Program-made: the position numbers and the translations under genes
Source: Sediminibacterium ginsengisoli
GTDB lineage: Bacteria > Bacteroidota > Bacteroidia > Chitinophagales > Chitinophagaceae
Assembly (NCBI RefSeq): GCF_900167075.1
Contig: NZ_FUWH01000014.1
Span: 1-64,000, forward strand
Direction: 5' to 3'
Length of the DNA stretch: 64,000 nucleotides
The notes under the pieces: model-generated
Told to the model about the DNA's origin: nothing
What the model saw: only the letters and a program-made list of their open reading frames with translations
The model's database searches: none
Shown here: piece by piece, positions 33,891 to 42,808 of the stretch
How the letters are laid out: each line of letters opens with the position of its first letter
Numbering within the stretch: position 1 is the first letter of the stretch

Positions 33891-36071
33891 TTACCTGATC
33901 CTTCCGTTTTCCGCTTCAAGCGCAGAACTCCGGTTACGGGGTGCTTTGCTGTTCTTGCTGGCAAATCGGTAACTCAGGTTCATCCGGAATTGCTGTGTTT
34001 CATAATAGCCATAAGTCTGAATGTAGTAACCGCCCATATCCTGGGTCGTTAGTAGTTTGTTGCCCTTGTAAATATCGTTCATAGCAATACGGATGGTACA
34101 GGCGCTGCTGAGGTTCTTCACGAGTGCGAGGTCTACCTGGCTGATGGCCTTTGTGCGCTCATTGGCGGCGTTCAGTCTTCCTGAATTGTAGATGGCTGTT
34201 ACTTCCGCATTCCACGTTGGCGCAAGTTTGAAACGCTGAACAAAATTGAAGCGTGCCGCAAACTGTTTCGCTTGGAGATCTTTATAGGCAGCGAAATTAA
34301 TGTCATTATGCAGGTAAGTGAAAGTAACATTCAGGTTCAGATCCCACCAGGGTGTTGCGGCAACGCCCTGCGCTGCTACCAGTGCCCAGCTGTTCTGCCT
34401 GCCGATATTGCGGGGGATCATCATGATGCTGTTATTAGCCGTTGTATCGGTGATCCTGGCGATGTAGGATGCAGTGCTGGTATAGTTCAGACTGATCACT
34501 GTTCTGCTCCCGTTCACCCATTGCAGACCGATACGGTGCGAGAGCTGCGGTTGCAGATAAGGATTGCCCTGCCAGTAAGAAAGTTCGTCGAGCATATACA
34601 TGAAGGGGTTCAGGTCCGGATAAGCAGGCCGGTCGATCCGCCTTGAATAAGATAAGCTGAGCGATTGCCGCTTACTCAAAGCATAACTGACATTACCTGA
34701 TGGAAACAAATGTGTATAGCGCCGTTGCATGGTATCGCTGTTATTGGCAGTATGCTCCATTCTTAAACCCAACTGCCAGTTCCATTTACCGGAAGAACGG
34801 CTGTACGAGGCATAAGCGCTGGCAATGGATTCCGTAAATGCAAAGCGGTTCGATCTCCTGTTGTCCAGGCTATCGTAGGAAACAATATGATAAAACCGGC
34901 CATTGTTCTCCGAACTGATGGAAGAATACTTCCCACCGAACTCCAGTTTGCCCTTCCACAAAGGCTGTGCGTAATCGGCTTTAACCGCAAACAAACGGAT
35001 ATCGATGTTATTCAGCGTACGGTAATGGTTCTGGTTTAATAAACTCCCCGAATGATCTGCATAGATATTCGATTGCAGGTTGGCATTCTCTTTTGAGAAA
35101 TCTCCATAGTCCACATCTATATTCAGCTGGCGGCCGCCTTTGTCTTCGTATTGATAATTCAGGTTCACATTGTAACGCGCAGTGTTTTGCCTGTAATAAT
35201 CGTTTACTGCATCCAGTACCTGCTCAACAGTAGTGGTGTTTAGCCCGCTGATCTTTGTATCCGTTTCCGTTTTACCGCCGCCGGGAATGAAATTGGCGGA
35301 GAACATCAGGCCCAGCGTTTGCTTTTCATCGATGCTGTAGTCCACTCCTGCCCTGCTGTTGAAACGCAACCGTTTATCACGGTCGAACGTGCTGCTGTTA
35401 TAATACCTTCCGTTCTGGTAGCGGTCGGAGCCGTAATCGTAAGTATAATGTCCGATGAAATGATTGTACGCAAGCATGTAATTCCAGCGGTTCCTGCGAT
35501 AATTGAACGACAGATCCGTATTCTGTTTAGGCGTAACCCCGATGCTTACACCGGTATTCATGTTGCCGTTCAATCCTGTCCCCTGCATTTTTATGGTGCG
35601 GATATGAATGATCCCAGCCGTACCGGAGGCATCATATTTAGCACCCGGACTGCTGATCAGTTCAATGGATCTGATGGAAGACGAAGGCATCGACTGCAGC
35701 ATGTCGATAATTTCCCGGCCCGACAAAAAACTGACGCGGCCATCGATCATTACCGTAACGCCGGTGCGGCCATTGAGTGAGATCACGGTATTGTTGTTCA
35801 CTGCAACACCCGGCGCTCTTTTCAGGGTTTCAAGGGCCGTCTGTCCGATCGCATCAGCAGAACGCGCCACGTGGTAAATAATGGTTCCGGCAGTGGTACC
35901 AGCTTCGATAACCTGCTGGCGGGATTTGACGGTAACTTCATCGAGCGCTTGCTTTGCAGACAAGGTATCTTTTTCTTTGAGCCTGAGCGAATCTGTATTA
36001 GCGGATTGAGCAGACAGGATTGTGTATGAAGCACCTATTATTGCAAAAAGCAGCAGCATTCGTAAAGTCAT
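33891..36071 (-). CDS. Outer-membrane beta-barrel receptor (TonB-dependent-like)
   Basis: This 726-residue protein has a signal peptide (MTLRMLLLFAIIGASY onward), then a plug domain (about 30-180; ALETLKRAPGVAVNNNTVIS, NGRTGVTVMIDGR and SSIRSIELISSPGAKYDASG). A large beta-barrel with many FNYRRNRWN- and LSYSRRIDRPAYPDLNP-type strands follows. It lacks the carboxypeptidase-like N-terminal domain of SusC proteins and the canonical TonB box was not found, which fits the Bacteroidota outer membrane beta-barrel family. Substrate unknown. I chose the start at 36071 because the 32 codons upstream do not make a signal peptide. Confidence 0.9.
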   Translation of the reverse strand: MTLRMLLLFAIIGASYTILSAQSANTDSLRLKEKDTLSAKQALDEVTVKSRQQVIEAGTTAGTIIYHVARSADAIGQTALETLKRAPGVAVNNNTVISLNGRTGVTVMIDGRVSFLSGREIIDMLQSMPSSSIRSIELISSPGAKYDASGTAGIIHIRTIKMQGTGLNGNMNTGVSIGVTPKQNTDLSFNYRRNRWNYMLAYNHFIGHYTYDYGSDRYQNGRYYNSSTFDRDKRLRFNSRAGVDYSIDEKQTLGLMFSANFIPGGGKTETDTKISGLNTTTVEQVLDAVNDYYRQNTARYNVNLNYQYEDKGGRQLNIDVDYGDFSKENANLQSNIYADHSGSLLNQNHYRTLNNIDIRLFAVKADYAQPLWKGKLEFGGKYSSISSENNGRFYHIVSYDSLDNRRSNRFAFTESIASAYASYSRSSGKWNWQLGLRMEHTANNSDTMQRRYTHLFPSGNVSYALSKRQSLSLSYSRRIDRPAYPDLNPFMYMLDELSYWQGNPYLQPQLSHRIGLQWVNGSRTVISLNYTSTASYIARITDTTANNSIMMIPRNIGRQNSWALVAAQGVAATPWWDLNLNVTFTYLHNDINFAAYKDLQAKQFAARFNFVQRFKLAPTWNAEVTAIYNSGRLNAANERTKAISQVDLALVKNLSSACTIRIAMNDIYKGNKLLTTQDMGGYYIQTYGYYETQQFRMNLSYRFASKNSKAPRNRSSALEAENGRIR

Positions 36072-36257
36072 AGCTGAAAGAAACGCATAATTTTTCAAAA
36101 ACACGCAATAAAAAGGATCAATTGCGGTTTCCTGCCTGGCACTGGCATTCGATTTTACGATGAACAATTTTGCGATGAGCGGTATTCAGTGTATTTTCAT
36201 TGCACAATTACAAAGGGATTGCCCCGCACTTCAGCCATCATTTTAAAATTTATTTCG

Positions 36258-37577
36258 ATGACGAAAAGAATCATTCTTTCGGTAATGATCGCATTGGCCG
36301 GACTGGCAGCAACTGCGCAGGATTTCAACAAAGCGAAGCTCGACAGTGTGTTCACCGCATTAGAAACCAATGAAAAGTTCATGGGGAGCACGGCTGTAAT
36401 GCGCGATGGCAAACTCCTTTATACAAGAGCGATTGGCCTGAGTGACCGTGAGATGCAGAAACACCCGGATGAAAATACGCGGTATCGCATAGGATCCATT
36501 ACCAAAACTTTTACATCGGTTCTTGTACTGAAAGCCAAAGAAGAAGGCAAATTAAATCTCGACGATACCATCGATAAATATTTCCCGGAAGTTCCCAATG
36601 CAAAAAAGATAACGATCCGCCACCTGCTTTCGCACAGAAGCGGCATACATAATTTCACCAGTGATCCCGCCTACGAGACCTGGAACACCACACCGAAGAC
36701 CAGGGCCGAACTGGTTAAGATCATTGGCGCTGCAGGCAGCGATTTTGAACCCGGCACGAAAGCTGCATACAGTAATTCCGGCTTTGTATTGCTGAGCTTT
36801 GTGCTGGAAGATGTATACAAAACACCTTATGCAAAACTCATCCGTGAAAAGATCACCACTCCCATTGGCCTGCGCAATACTTATGTAGGCGGCAAGATCA
36901 AACCTGAAGCTGGTGAAGCAAAATCCTACAAGTACGACGGCACCTGGAAGCTGGAAAAGGAAACGGACATGTCCATTCCCATGAGCGCAGGCGCCATCGT
37001 GTCTACGCCAACCGACCTGGTCCATTTTGCCGAAGCCCTGTTCAGCGGCAAACTGATCAGTGCTGCCAGCCTGCAGGAAATGAAAACACTGAACGAAGGC
37101 TATGGCCTCGGCCTCTTCACGTTCCCTTTTTATGATAAGACAACCTATGGACATACAGGCGGCATCGACGGCTTTACCTCCTTCCTCTCCTACGATCCCG
37201 ATAACAAAATAGCTTATGCCCTGATTTCAAACGGCTCTAACTACAATAACAACAATCTCTCGATTGCAGTGCTGAGCGCGGCCTACAACAAGCCTTTTGA
37301 GGTTCCGCGTTTCAGCGCTTACAAAGTCACTTCCGAAGAACTTGATCAATACCTCGGCGATTACGCATCCAAAGACATCCCGCTGAAAATAACCATCGCC
37401 AGAGAAGGCAGCAAACTCATAGCAAAAGTTGCCGGCCAGGGAAACAAACCACTCGATGCGCTGGAAAAAGATAAGTTTGGGGATGAACTGGCGGGGGTTA
37501 TTTTGGTGTTTAATCCGAAGGAGAAAAGTTTTGTGATGAGTCAGGGAGGGCGGAGTTTTTTGTTTGTGAGGGGGTAG
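36258..37577 (+). CDS. Class C beta-lactamase-like serine hydrolase
   Basis: This 439-residue protein has a signal peptide (MTKRIILSVMIALAGLAATA, cleaved before QD). The catalytic set of the serine beta-lactamase/DD-peptidase fold is complete: Ser80-x-x-Lys83 (GSITKTF), Tyr171-Ser-Asn173 (AYSNSGF) and His299-Thr-Gly-Gly (GHTGGIDGF). A C-terminal domain of about 90 residues (YLGDYASKDIPLKITI) follows, common in esterase- and peptidase-type members. It is likely an exported peptidase or esterase; true beta-lactamase activity is not indicated. It is divergent from the barrel receptor. Confidence 0.92.
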   Translation: MTKRIILSVMIALAGLAATAQDFNKAKLDSVFTALETNEKFMGSTAVMRDGKLLYTRAIGLSDREMQKHPDENTRYRIGSITKTFTSVLVLKAKEEGKLNLDDTIDKYFPEVPNAKKITIRHLLSHRSGIHNFTSDPAYETWNTTPKTRAELVKIIGAAGSDFEPGTKAAYSNSGFVLLSFVLEDVYKTPYAKLIREKITTPIGLRNTYVGGKIKPEAGEAKSYKYDGTWKLEKETDMSIPMSAGAIVSTPTDLVHFAEALFSGKLISAASLQEMKTLNEGYGLGLFTFPFYDKTTYGHTGGIDGFTSFLSYDPDNKIAYALISNGSNYNNNNLSIAVLSAAYNKPFEVPRFSAYKVTSEELDQYLGDYASKDIPLKITIAREGSKLIAKVAGQGNKPLDALEKDKFGDELAGVILVFNPKEKSFVMSQGGRSFLFVRG

Positions 37578-37724
37578 TGCTTGGAGGTATGACATAGAAA
37601 ATTACAAAACCTCTGTTCCGCTTTTTCTGTGTGCCTAATCGCTTACCGAGGTAGAAATTGCGCTCTTGAAATGGATATTGTACTTGCGTTGAATGGACAT
37701 CTCTGAGTAACCAGTTGACAAAAG

Positions 37725-38975
37725 CTACACCATGAAAGCGCCTGCCATTTGCTCATGCTCCAATCTGGAGATACCGATCTTTGCAGCGATTGTTTTCCAG
37801 TTTTTTACAGCTGCGGTTACTTCAGCGATGATCTTATCCATCTGCAGGTTATTTAGCCGGAAAAATTTGCCCACACTTTTAGCCAGCCCGAAATCCAGTG
37901 TGTTGTCATCCATATCGATGTTCAGTGAAAGACCATTTTTGTCTACCGAGGGATTGATATCATAGGCAGGTGACAAGTGCCAGCCATTGCCAATCACAAT
38001 GAACCCATGATTGCGATAGTGGTCATCGGTGTTAGATATCGCAATATTGAAGACCATCCTTCGCCAAAGCTGTTCGAGGTCAGCATTAATATTCGCACCG
38101 TAGTTCTGAATGGCCTCTGCGATATCGAGGTAGCTTCCGGGATTATCTTTTATGGTGTCTTCGCTGTTACCGGTCAGGGTCATGGCGGATGCGAAATGGA
38201 TTCTTTCACTATTTGATCTGTCGAATCGTTTGGTGAAAAAAGTGTGGTGCTTACCGGCTATATGTTCGATCCTTGAGTCTGACATGTATATACCGGCATC
38301 TTTAGCAAGAAGGTAGGCTAAGTATTCCCACGCTGCTTTGTCTATGGTGTCTGCTCCTGAAGGAAATTTGGCGATCCACGGGTGTCGCTGGTCGTCCAGG
38401 ATATTGGCTTTGGGTCTTGCGCCACCGAGTGATGAACCGGGCGCCATCAGAAGGGCGATCCATTTTTTGATATCTTCGTCGTCTTTGTCCGCTTCGATGA
38501 TTTGCGCCGCATATTGCAGTTCGCGGATATGCGACCAATGAGGTGTAGGTGAAGCGGCGTTGTTGTCAAGAAAAGGGCCGTCCGGCTCTGTTTTGAAACG
38601 TAAGGCCCCCATCCTGCTCTCGTCATACACCCCGAGTAAAAAATCGATATCATAGAGGGTTCTGGGCGCGCGATCTTCTTCACGTGCATTTTGCGCTTCG
38701 CGTCTTTTCATAAGTGTTCTTCCCCAGGTATCGGGCATCGAGTCCTGGAACACCCCGAAATTCTCTTTGTTCCGGGTAGGGTATTGCGGGCCTGGGTAAT
38801 AGGCGATATCCGGATCGAGTGTCAGTGGCGCAAATGCATCCAGCCATTCTTTGTTATAAGCGAAGCTGAAGGCTTTTTTAGCCTTTGCCTGCCGGGCAGT
38901 AAGCACTCCGATACCCATGGGCTTCGTCAAACCTTTCCAGTCTGCGTAAACATATATGTCTGTATTTGTCGCCAT
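37725..38975 (-). CDS. hipA: HipA-family toxin kinase
   Basis: This 416-residue Ser/Thr kinase has an N-terminal HipA couple domain (about 1-110, with ADWKGLTKPMGIGVLTARQ). The kinase core has GSSLGGARPKA near residue 178, where the Ser is the known autophosphorylation position. The catalytic loop reads NTDDHYRNHGF and the metal-binding stretch LSPAYDINPS. E. coli HipA phosphorylates glutamyl-tRNA synthetase and causes growth arrest; here the substrate is unknown. It follows the antitoxin gene by 7 bases. All catalytic motifs are intact. Confidence 0.93.
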   Translation of the reverse strand: MATNTDIYVYADWKGLTKPMGIGVLTARQAKAKKAFSFAYNKEWLDAFAPLTLDPDIAYYPGPQYPTRNKENFGVFQDSMPDTWGRTLMKRREAQNAREEDRAPRTLYDIDFLLGVYDESRMGALRFKTEPDGPFLDNNAASPTPHWSHIRELQYAAQIIEADKDDEDIKKWIALLMAPGSSLGGARPKANILDDQRHPWIAKFPSGADTIDKAAWEYLAYLLAKDAGIYMSDSRIEHIAGKHHTFFTKRFDRSNSERIHFASAMTLTGNSEDTIKDNPGSYLDIAEAIQNYGANINADLEQLWRRMVFNIAISNTDDHYRNHGFIVIGNGWHLSPAYDINPSVDKNGLSLNIDMDDNTLDFGLAKSVGKFFRLNNLQMDKIIAEVTAAVKNWKTIAAKIGISRLEHEQMAGAFMV

Positions 38976-38982
38976 GTCGGTT

Positions 38983-39273
38983 TTATTTAATCAGGTCCAG
39001 ATCCTGCAGTTTGCGACCGTACTCATCGTCGGCTGCCAGTTTCAGAAAATCATCCTGTAATCCCAATACACGCAGCGTGTTGAAGTAAGCACCCAGAGAA
39101 ACGCTGGGTGTACCTTTTTCAATTTCATACAAGGTCGACCTGTCTATCCCGGCCCTTTCCGAAACCTGGATAGTAGTTAGTCGACGACGTTTTCTTGCCA
39201 GCTTAATATTCTCCCCCAGCTGTTCCAGAATACGCTGATACTTGGGAAAGAGTATCTGCTTTTTAGTTTTCAT
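38983..39273 (-). CDS. hipB: HipB-type antitoxin, XRE-family regulator
   Basis: This 96-residue protein has one helix-turn-helix, RRRLTTIQVSERAGIDRSTLY (about 26-46), and ends in a conserved EKGTPSVSLGAYFNTLRVLG segment, typical of the antitoxin partner of HipA. It lies 7 bases before the toxin gene. Start chosen at 39273 (MKTKKQ); the longer in-frame reading from 39324 would pass through a candidate operator. A short inverted repeat at 39305-39321 is a plausible autoregulatory site. Confidence 0.9.
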   Translation of the reverse strand: MKTKKQILFPKYQRILEQLGENIKLARKRRRLTTIQVSERAGIDRSTLYEIEKGTPSVSLGAYFNTLRVLGLQDDFLKLAADDEYGRKLQDLDLIK

Positions 39274-39304
39274 TTGTTGGTTATTATCCACAAATATATT
39301 TATT

Positions 39305-39321
39305 TTGCTGTAAATAAGCAA
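39305..39321. promoter_or_regulatory. Candidate HipB operator
   Basis: An inverted repeat TTGCT-N7-AGCAA lies 32 bases upstream of the hipB start. HipB-type antitoxins bind inverted repeats in their promoter; the arms here are short (5 bp), so support is modest. Confidence 0.4.
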
Positions 39322-39351
39322 CATTTATATCAATTTGCTCGAGAAAAGATC

Positions 39352-39634
39352 TTATAAAAACTTGACTTTGCTAATAATCGAGCGTTTTCTGAGTCCATTA
39401 GCCGTATTATACGGCGCAAGCAGATAGCCGGTGTCGATTTTTTTATTCTTTGCCATTTTTACCTTTTTTTTTGAACAGCTACATTGTCGCCATTCCAGTA
39501 AAAAGTGGCTCCATATATTATTTGCAGCCCGGTATTATCTTTTGGTACGTTTGTTTGGGTTGCTCATAGGAGGTATAAAAAGCAGACATCGGGATTAAAA
39601 TATAGATGAGTACATATTTCATGATTTTGTTCAT
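39352..39634 (-). pseudogene. Small membrane/secreted-type protein gene broken by two frameshifts
   Basis: Three reading-frame pieces join into one plausible product of about 90 residues. Piece 1, from the ATG at 39634, begins MNKIMKYVLIYILIPMSAFY, a signal peptide or membrane helix. Piece 2, ending with the stop at 39459, reads GLQIIYGATFYWNGDNVAVQ. Piece 3 (39456-39352) reads MAKNKKIDTGYLLAPYNTA. The last two pieces would be in frame if the A9 tract at 39464-39472 (T9 on the plus strand) held ten bases; the first junction needs another one-base change. It is either a decaying gene or two sequence errors. Function unknown; it lies just downstream of the YceI gene on the same strand. Confidence 0.5.
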
Positions 39635-39683
39635 TTCTCCAGAATCAATCAAATCCTGACATCGTAAAATGTCGCGTTGTGTT

Positions 39684-40301
39684 TTACCTGCTCATGGTAA
39701 TGTCCAGTGATACATGAATAAGCGGTACAAGCTTTTCCCTGATGGCCGATAAGGAGTCAAGTCGATGCTTGTCATGTGTTTTATCACCAATCTCCCATAA
39801 CTGGTTCGATATGTCGACCGCAGCAGTAATATGGCAGGTATCGCCTTTTGTTTCGATGGTTGCTGTAAATGCTATTGGCTGGGTAATGCCTTTGATCGTA
39901 AGGTCGCCCGAAACATCATAGTTCACCGAAGAACCGATCCGGGTGATCTTTTTTACCTCCATGGTCGCGAGCGGATATTTGTCTGACGCAAAAAACTGGG
40001 GCAATCTCATCTCCGCTTCCTTTTTTTTATTACCTGCTTTAGTGGGGTTATCTGTGGTCCGGATGCTATTCATATCCATCTGAAAGGTTCCTTTTAAAGG
40101 TTCACCCGTGTCTGAAAACTCTAAATTACCGGATTGAAACAGAAAGTAACCATAATGCCCACCCATCATATTTTTTGGGGTACTCCACATTACTTTACTT
40201 TTTTGAACATCCAGCTGCAAGCCTGGTTGTAATTTTCCCTTGCAGTTTACAGAAAGGAGCATCATTGGTATCAGAAGAGCAGTAGCGGCTTTATGCATCA
40301 T
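39684..40301 (-). CDS. YceI-family lipoprotein
   Basis: The 205-residue protein has a lipoprotein signal ending LLSVNC (Cys20), then a YceI-type lipocalin-like barrel. Characteristic segments are LDVQKSKVMWSTPKNMMGGHYG, where the region after the first strand begins, GTFQMDMNSIRTTDN, FFASDKYPLATMEVKKI and SGDLTIKGITQPIAFTATI. YceI proteins bind isoprenoid-type ligands such as polyprenyl quinones; the ligand here is unknown. It is anchored in the envelope. The broken small gene lies 49 bases downstream. Confidence 0.92.
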   Translation of the reverse strand: MMHKAATALLIPMMLLSVNCKGKLQPGLQLDVQKSKVMWSTPKNMMGGHYGYFLFQSGNLEFSDTGEPLKGTFQMDMNSIRTTDNPTKAGNKKKEAEMRLPQFFASDKYPLATMEVKKITRIGSSVNYDVSGDLTIKGITQPIAFTATIETKGDTCHITAAVDISNQLWEIGDKTHDKHRLDSLSAIREKLVPLIHVSLDITMSR

Positions 40302-40420
40302 TTTTATGTTTTAGCGAAACTACCCTGCTGTACACTGGCGCGAAGAATCCAGATTGTAAATTAAAATGTAACCATTGTAAAATATTGTCGATACACTTAT
40401 TTAGACCGCACTTTAAATAA

Positions 40421-40448
40421 AAAAGGAAATGCATTATGCATTTCCTTA
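40421..40448 (-). terminator. Terminator of ssrA
   Basis: A perfect 11-bp stem, AAGGAAATGCA / TGCATTTCCTT, is followed on the minus strand by TTTATTT. It lies directly after the 3' end of the tmRNA. Confidence 0.85.
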
Positions 40449-40452
40449 ACTG

Positions 40453-40823
40453 TGGAGCCGAGGGGAGTCGAACCCCTGTCCAAACATCGTAACCATTAGC
40501 TTTCTACATGCTTATTTCATTATTATTTGTCGGCCCGGAACAGGGAACGAACAAACCGATCCCGGACTTAGCTGTATGGTCTTAAGTAACAGTCACAGCC
40601 TTCTGTTACAGCAACCTGTGTTTGTTTTGAGTCGGCGGCGGAACCTGGTAACAGGTCAACCTGTTCGGCGGCCCGAATGACTACGCTAATCTCTGATTAG
40701 GCAGCCATGGCATACTGTGTATTGCCATTTGAAGTTTGAGCATTCAGATTAAAGTGCTAATTACACAACGCACTGCATGCTTACACCAACCGCCACATAT
40801 GCTGTCAAAACCAGTACGACCCC
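40453..40823 (-). ncRNA. ssrA: Transfer-messenger RNA (tmRNA)
   Basis: The 371-base RNA rescues stalled ribosomes. Its 3' end (40453 on the plus strand) forms CGGCTCC with a T arm carrying GGTTCGACTCC, and its 5' end GGGGTCG (40823) pairs with it to close a seven-pair tRNA-like acceptor stem. The tag reading frame resumes at a GGC codon (40726) and encodes GNTQYAMAA, then TAA (40699-40697). The AMAA ending is the usual degradation signal for this phylum (the Cytophaga tag also ends so). A terminator lies right behind it. The upstream neighbour is a G-rich minisatellite only 43 bases away. Confidence 0.95.
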
Positions 40824-40865
40824 ATATTGCGTAAAGTGTGTTTGTAAAGGTACGGAGATTTTGTT

Positions 40866-41345
40866 GAAGTGAGGAGCGTTAGGGTGCGGGGATTGTGGGC
40901 GGGTGAAGTGAGGGGCGTTGGGATGCGGGGATTGTGGGCGGGTGAAGTGAGGGGCGTTGGGGTGCGGGGATTGTGGGCGGGTGAAGTGAGGGGCGTTGGG
41001 ATGCGGGGATTGTTAGCGGGTGAAGTGAGGGGCATTGGGGTGCGGGGATTGTTAGCGGGTGAAGTGAGGGGCGTTGGGATGCGGGGATTGTGGGCGGTGA
41101 AGTGAGGGGCGTTGGGATGCGGGGATTGTGGGCGGTGAAGTGAGGGGCGTTGGGATGCGGGGATTGTGGGCGGTGAAGTGAGGGGCGTTGGGATGCGGGG
41201 ATTGTGGGCGGTGAAGTGAGGGGCATTGGGATGCGGGGATTGTTAGCGGGTGAAGTGAGGGACGTTGGGATGCGGGGATTGTGGGCGGGTGAAGTGAGGG
41301 GCGTTGGGATGCGGGATTGTTAGCGGGTGAAGTGAGGGGCGTTGG
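40866..41345. repeat. G-rich minisatellite, 12 copies of a 38-39-bp unit
   Basis: The unit is GAAGTGAGGGGCGTTGGG followed by ATGCGGGGATTGTGGGCGG(G)T. Twelve units plus a partial thirteenth run head to tail over 480 bases, with small variants (GTGGGCGGG, GTGGGCGG or GTTAGCGGG at the end, ATGC or GTGC in the middle). Most units hold four G tracts (GGGG-CGTT-GGG-ATGC-GGGG-ATTGT-GGG), a canonical G-quadruplex pattern. The array lies between the rseP terminator and the ssrA 5' end. Because most units are a multiple of three long, it opens long false reading frames on both strands. Confidence 0.95.
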
Positions 41346-41350
41346 CGTAC

Positions 41351-41380
41351 ATAAAACAAAACCCGCTGGTGGGCGGGCTT
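41351..41380 (-). terminator. Terminator downstream of rseP
   Basis: On the minus strand GCCCGC and GCGGG form a hairpin around CCACCA, followed by TTTTGTTTT. It lies about 33 bases after the rseP stop codon and just before the minisatellite. Confidence 0.7.
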
Positions 41381-41412
41381 GCTTTATAGTGAGATTCTTA
41401 TTTCTTTTCTGT

Positions 41413-42762
41413 TTAACGGAAGAGACGCCAGAAGTCGAGGCCGAGGGCGTACGCCATTAAGCCAAGCAGGAGGATCATGCCGGCCATCTGGGCGTATTCC
41501 ATGAACTTGTCGCCGGGCTTGCGGCCGGTGATCATTTCGATGAGGGTGAACAGGGCGTGGCCACCATCCAATGCCGGGATCGGAAGGATGTTCATGAAGG
41601 CGAGGATGATGGAGAAGATGCCTGTTAATGTCCAGAATCGCTCCCAATCCCATACGCCGGGGAATGTATTACCGATGCTGATCACACTGCCGAGCGAATC
41701 GCTGGCATTCACTTTACCCGTGAACAACTGCTTCAGACCAGTTACATACCTGTCGAGGGTTTCCCAGCAGCGTTTGAATCCTTCAGGCACCGCTTCGAGG
41801 AAGGTGTAGTCTTTGGTTACCGTTCCGAAGAGCTCTGCAGGGAATTTCTGGCGGAAACCGATGGATGCTTTTTCGTTGATGCGGGCGCGGACGACTGCAG
41901 TATCATGTCCGCGCAGAACAGTGAGCGATACGATCGAATCCACATAACTTTTCTTCAGCTTATCGAACTCGTGGTAATAAGTAAAACCTGTTCCGTTCAG
42001 TGCGATCAGGGTATCTCCTTTCTTCAGTTCGCCCTGCGTAAATACAGCGGTCTTCGCTACAGAATCCACAATCACGGGATAACGCGGGTACAGCATACCG
42101 GCAAACTGTTTGTTCTTCATCATTTTTTTGATGAATCCATCGGGGATCTGAACATTTACGGTTTGTCCGTCGCGCATTACCTGCATCTGCTTCACTTCCT
42201 TCAATACCATTTCCGCTTCAATGGTTGCGAAATTATCTACAGGTTTACCATCGAGACTGAGAATCATATCGCCATCGCGTACGCCAATACTCTTTGCCAG
42301 TGAATCTGCATATACACCATATTTCAGGTTCTTTGCCGGCATATACTCTTCACCCCATACCCAGGTAATGCCAATGAAGATCACGATTGCGAGGATCACA
42401 TTCACGATCACACCGCCGGTCATGATGATGAGGCGCTGCCAGGCCGGTTTGGAGCGGAACTCCCAGGGCTGCGGCGGCTGTTTCATCTGCTCTTTGTCCA
42501 TGCTCTCGTCTACCATACCCGAGATCTTCACATAACCGCCGAAGGGTACCCAACCCAAGCCGTATTCCGTATCGCCGATCTTTTTCTTCCAGAGACTGAA
42601 CCAGGGGTTAAAGAAGAGATAGAATTTTTCCACGCGGCATTTGAACCAGCGTGCTGGGAAGAAGTGCCCCATTTCGTGCAGCACTACCAATATGGAGAAA
42701 GACAGAATGAATTGTAATGTTTTGATGCCTACGCTACTCCAGTCGATTGCTAATAATGTCAT
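41413..42762 (-). CDS. rseP: RIP site-2 zinc metalloprotease
   Basis: This 449-residue intramembrane protease has the zinc motif HEMGH at residues 29-33 in the first helix, and the second site in NILPIPALDGGH (Asp399), which supplies the third ligand. Two PDZ regions lie between (around residues 150-200 and 225-280; VRDGDMILSLDGKPV, LKKGDTLIALNGTGF). Four membrane helices are expected. In other bacteria RseP cuts anti-sigma factors in regulated proteolysis; targets here are unknown. It follows dxr by 46 bases on the same strand, an order common in this phylum. Confidence 0.96.
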   Translation of the reverse strand: MTLLAIDWSSVGIKTLQFILSFSILVVLHEMGHFFPARWFKCRVEKFYLFFNPWFSLWKKKIGDTEYGLGWVPFGGYVKISGMVDESMDKEQMKQPPQPWEFRSKPAWQRLIIMTGGVIVNVILAIVIFIGITWVWGEEYMPAKNLKYGVYADSLAKSIGVRDGDMILSLDGKPVDNFATIEAEMVLKEVKQMQVMRDGQTVNVQIPDGFIKKMMKNKQFAGMLYPRYPVIVDSVAKTAVFTQGELKKGDTLIALNGTGFTYYHEFDKLKKSYVDSIVSLTVLRGHDTAVVRARINEKASIGFRQKFPAELFGTVTKDYTFLEAVPEGFKRCWETLDRYVTGLKQLFTGKVNASDSLGSVISIGNTFPGVWDWERFWTLTGIFSIILAFMNILPIPALDGGHALFTLIEMITGRKPGDKFMEYAQMAGMILLLGLMAYALGLDFWRLFR

Positions 42763-42808
42763 ATTGTTTTCCGGCAGGGATGATGAATAATGGTATTGAA
42801 ATGAATTG

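Noticed and set aside
36258..37577. True class C beta-lactamase resistance gene
   Set aside because: The catalytic set is shared with peptidases and esterases, and the extra C-terminal domain points to those rather than to AmpC.
40805..41226. Long proline/arginine-rich or glycine-rich reading frames on both strands over the minisatellite
   Set aside because: They follow directly from the 39-base period being a multiple of three, have no start context or family, and appear on both strands at once.
40866..41345. Possible CRISPR array
   Set aside because: The units are directly adjacent with no unique spacers and no cas genes are present; it is a tandem minisatellite.
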